From assembly GCA_022428185.1 (NCBI GenBank), contig JAKMCZ010000185.1, positions 1 through 23,187 of the forward strand: a stretch of DNA of 23,187 bases, given 5' to 3'. Made by a program: the position numbers and the translations under genes. Of the stretch, positions 20,836 to 23,187 are shown in pieces. Under the pieces are notes generated by a model. That model ran no database searches. It worked only from the letters and a program-made list of their open reading frames with translations, and was not told where the DNA came from. Numbering within the stretch: the first letter of the stretch is position 1; each line of letters begins with the position of its first letter. Source of the DNA: Alphaproteobacteria bacterium (GTDB lineage: Bacteria > Pseudomonadota > Alphaproteobacteria > RS24).

Positions 20836-22209
20836 ATGAAGCGACGCACGGTTCTGGCGACATTGGGCGCATTCGGTGTCATGGGAGGAAGTCTTAACAT
20901 GCGAGCACAAGCCGCGACAAAAGACAGTCTAAAGGTGGCCGGTTGGCAAAACTGGTCACGCTCTTTGCCGACGCCGAAAGCCCCGATTGTCGTGCCCGAA
21001 GACAAGGCTGCACTAAAGGCTTTAATCAACAAGACCGAGGGTGGCGTGCGCCCGGTTGGTTCGGGTCATAGCTGGACCGACCTTGTGCCATGCGATGGGG
21101 CAATTGTGCAGCTTGATAATTTTAATGCCATTGGTGCCATCGATGCGGACGCGCAAACCGCTTGGTTGGGTGCCGGCGCGCGACTCAAAGACTTATCACC
21201 CGGACTGGCTGATAAGGGTTTGGCGTTCAGAAATCTGGGCGATATTGATGTGCAAACACTGGCCGGTTCAACCAGCACGGCGACGCATGGCACGGGTGCG
21301 ACGCTGCCATGTCTGGCGGCTGAAATAAAAGGTCTGCGCATGGTTACCGGCGCAGGCGAGGATATGGAAATCAGCGCAGAAAAAAATTCCGACCTGCTGC
21401 CGGCCGCCCAAGTCGGCTTGGGCGCGCTGGGTATTTTAACCGAAATTCAAATGCAGCTTGTGGCGCGCCATAAATTGCATCGGCGGGTCTGGTTTGCACC
21501 CTATCAAGATGTGCTGTCCAATGCCGAGGCCTATTGGGCGGATAATCGTAATTTCGAATTTATGTATTTGCCGTTTTCCGACACCGCCATGTGCATTTCG
21601 CATAACATCACCGAAGCCGAAGATACGCGACGCGAAAAAGACGAAAGCGATGATGGGGTGATGCAGTTAAAAGCCCTGCGCGATTGGTTGAGTTGGTTTC
21701 CTTATTTGCGCAAGAAATTGCTCGCCGCCGCCATTTCGGGCGCGCCCGAAGAAGATGTGGTCGGCGAAAGCTGGCAGCTTTTGTCGAGCGCGCGCAATGT
21801 GCATTTCAATGAGATGGAATTTCATTTGCCGGTCAGCGAAGGGCTGGCCGCATTGGACGAGGTGCGCGCGCATATTGAACGCCATCGCGGCGATGTGTTT
21901 TTCCCGTTTGAATGTCGTATGACGGCGCAAGACTCGGCTTGGCTGTCGCCATTTAATGACGGCCCGCGCATTTCGGTCGCCGTGCATACCCATGCGCCTG
22001 ATGATTATGCGTTTTTATTCACCGAGATTGAGCCGATTTTCCGGCGGCGCGGCGGGCGACCGCATTGGGGCAAGCTGAACCGCTTGGGTGGTGACGATAT
22101 GCGCGCGCTGTATCCGCAATTTGACGGTTTTGCCAAATTGCGCACCGAGCTGGACCCGAAAGGACGTCTGCTCAATCCCTATCTGCGTGACTTATTTGGG
22201 GCGGGTTGA
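20836..22209 (+). CDS. Tat-exported FAD-binding sugar-1,4-lactone oxidase (ALO/GULO family)
   Basis: This is a 457 aa flavoprotein of the D-arabinono-1,4-lactone/L-gulono-1,4-lactone oxidase group. The N terminus MKRRTVLATLGAFGVMGG is a twin-arginine signal, with a likely cut at AQA-A near residue 26, so it would fold with FAD and then go to the periplasm. The PCMH-type FAD domain shows RPVGSGHSW (His78 is the candidate for covalent flavin attachment), GAGARLKDL, and GSTSTATHGTG. The C-terminal ALO domain ends with the family motif HWGK (410-413) and LDPKGRLLNPYLRDLF. ATG 20836 has GGGAAGG upstream; a TTG at 20815 is in frame but would bury the Tat signal. Its stop overlaps the next ATG by one base (TGATG). 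Confidence 0.9.
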   Translation: MKRRTVLATLGAFGVMGGSLNMRAQAATKDSLKVAGWQNWSRSLPTPKAPIVVPEDKAALKALINKTEGGVRPVGSGHSWTDLVPCDGAIVQLDNFNAIGAIDADAQTAWLGAGARLKDLSPGLADKGLAFRNLGDIDVQTLAGSTSTATHGTGATLPCLAAEIKGLRMVTGAGEDMEISAEKNSDLLPAAQVGLGALGILTEIQMQLVARHKLHRRVWFAPYQDVLSNAEAYWADNRNFEFMYLPFSDTAMCISHNITEAEDTRREKDESDDGVMQLKALRDWLSWFPYLRKKLLAAAISGAPEEDVVGESWQLLSSARNVHFNEMEFHLPVSEGLAALDEVRAHIERHRGDVFFPFECRMTAQDSAWLSPFNDGPRISVAVHTHAPDDYAFLFTEIEPIFRRRGGRPHWGKLNRLGGDDMRALYPQFDGFAKLRTELDPKGRLLNPYLRDLFGAG

Positions 22210-23187
22210 TGCGCGCCTATTTCCAAAAACTGCAAAAGGCACTGGCCGCTGCCGGTTTGGCCGAACCGGTATTGCTTCTCGACCGCGCCAAATTGGATAA
22301 AAATATTCGCCAATTAAAGCATCAATTACCGAAAAACATGGCCTATCGCATTGTCGCAAAATCGCTGCCCTCAGCGCCGCTGCTGGCGCATATTGCCAAA
22401 CAGGCAAAAACCGACCGGCTGATGAGTTTCAACCGTGAAATGACCGAGCAGCTTTTGGCCGCCCTGCCTCAAGCCGATCAGCTTTTGGGCAAACCCTTAC
22501 CGGTCGCGGCAGTGGCGGGTCTGTTTGACGGCTTATCGGCGGTCAAGGCCAAACGGGCGGCGCGGCAAGTGCAATGGCTGGTCGATACGCCTGAAAGGCT
22601 GGCTCAGTATGAGGCGCTGGCGCGTAAGCTGAAACTCAAATTACGGGTCAATTTGGAGGTTGATGTCGGGCTGCATCGCGGCGGCATGATGCCCGGTGCC
22701 AACCTCGACACCGCATTGGCGCATTTGGCGGGGTCTAAAAATCTCAGCCTATCGGGCTATTTGGGTTATGAGCCGCATCTGACCAAAATCCCCAATCTTG
22801 GTGGTTGGCGGCGGCGCGCCAAAAAAGGTGCTGAAACCGCTTATCGCGATGCGCTGGCGCAAGGGCGCGCGCATTTCGACGCTGCCTTTATCGATAAGAT
22901 GGTTCGCAATATGGCCGGCAGTCCGACATTCGGACTTTATAAAGACACTGAATTGGCAAATGAGTTGGCGGCCGGCTCGGCGCTGGTCAAACCAACCGAC
23001 TTTGATTTGCCGATTTTGAAAGATTTTGAAGCCGCCGCTTTTATCGCCACACCCGCTTTGAAAGTATCGCAAGAAGTCCGTTTGCCGGCGCTTGAATATG
23101 CCAATAAAATGCTCGGCAAGCCGAAAAGCGGCACCGGCATTTTTATTCATGGCGGCTATTGGATGGCGCAAGCGGTTTGGCCGCAAG
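22209..23187 (+). CDS. Alanine racemase N-domain/DSD1-like PLP enzyme (3' end outside window)
   Basis: The frame is open from ATG 22209 to the end of the window, about 326 residues, with no stop, so the gene is cut by the edge. The N-terminal part fits the PLP-binding TIM barrel of alanine racemase and D-serine deaminase-like proteins: EPVLLLDRAKLDKNIRQL, then YRIVAKSLPS with Lys50 as the candidate PLP lysine, LRVNLEVDVGLHRGG on the next strands, and SLSGYLGYEPH. Its start overlaps the stop of the lactone oxidase (TGATG), so the two are translated together. No signal peptide is seen. Racemase, dehydratase and aldolase activities cannot be told apart without the C-terminal domain. Confidence 0.82.
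   Translation, partial: MRAYFQKLQKALAAAGLAEPVLLLDRAKLDKNIRQLKHQLPKNMAYRIVAKSLPSAPLLAHIAKQAKTDRLMSFNREMTEQLLAALPQADQLLGKPLPVAAVAGLFDGLSAVKAKRAARQVQWLVDTPERLAQYEALARKLKLKLRVNLEVDVGLHRGGMMPGANLDTALAHLAGSKNLSLSGYLGYEPHLTKIPNLGGWRRRAKKGAETAYRDALAQGRAHFDAAFIDKMVRNMAGSPTFGLYKDTELANELAAGSALVKPTDFDLPILKDFEAAAFIATPALKVSQEVRLPALEYANKMLGKPKSGTGIFIHGGYWMAQAVWPQ

Overview
This is a chromosomal housekeeping stretch from an alphaproteobacterium with moderate GC content (judged by eye). The evidence for that group is the gene order rpmH-rnpA-yidC-engB-argB-(...)-dapD-dapE facing def-fmt-truA and ffs-dnaX-recR; a DnaX that lacks most of the zinc-finger cysteines, as in many alphaproteobacteria; secreted DUF1036 domains; a TTAA-N7-TTAA (CtrA-type) site; and promoters of the alphaproteobacterial housekeeping form (TTGnnn, about 17 nt, then a -10 that usually begins CTA). 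I cannot place it to genus. There is no phage, transposase, integrase, CRISPR array or conventional defence locus, and no gene-free stretch above 300 bases.

Layout. (1) 1-2785, plus strand: SRP 4.5S RNA, then dnaX and recR overlapping by one base (replication and repair). (2) 2796-3884, minus: rmuC. (3) 3949-6280, plus: def-fmt-truA, which form and process N-formyl-methionine and modify tRNA; def appears to be leaderless. (4) 6268-14066, minus: a long compact block read from rpmH down through rnpA, yidC, engB, argB, a secreted double-DUF1036 protein, a HAD nucleotidase and then, behind its own promoter, dapD-dapE. It joins ribosome, RNase P, membrane insertion, ribosome assembly, arginine and lysine/diaminopimelate functions. 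(5) 14116-16774, plus: a TVP38/VTT membrane protein overlapping a MerA/Lpd-like flavoprotein disulfide reductase, then a CtrA-type box and an orphan single-TM protein. (6) 16780-23187, plus, accessory: a P1-family self-processing peptidase, tRNA-Arg(ACG), an MhpA-type FAD monooxygenase, a PAP2 phosphatase, and a Tat-exported sugar-lactone oxidase overlapping a PLP-fold alanine-racemase/DSD1-like gene that runs off the window.

The most interesting signals are: a promoter block repeated with identical spacing before the monooxygenase and PAP2 genes; a CtrA-type site before a possible remnant of a sensor kinase; a three-part DUF1036/peptidoglycan-binding-like/DUF1036 secreted protein inside the ribosome/dap block; the Tat-exported oxidase coupled to a PLP enzyme; and face-to-face overlapping promoters between rpmH and the TVP38 gene. 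I did not find a clearly new multi-gene system. All promoter calls come from reading by eye.
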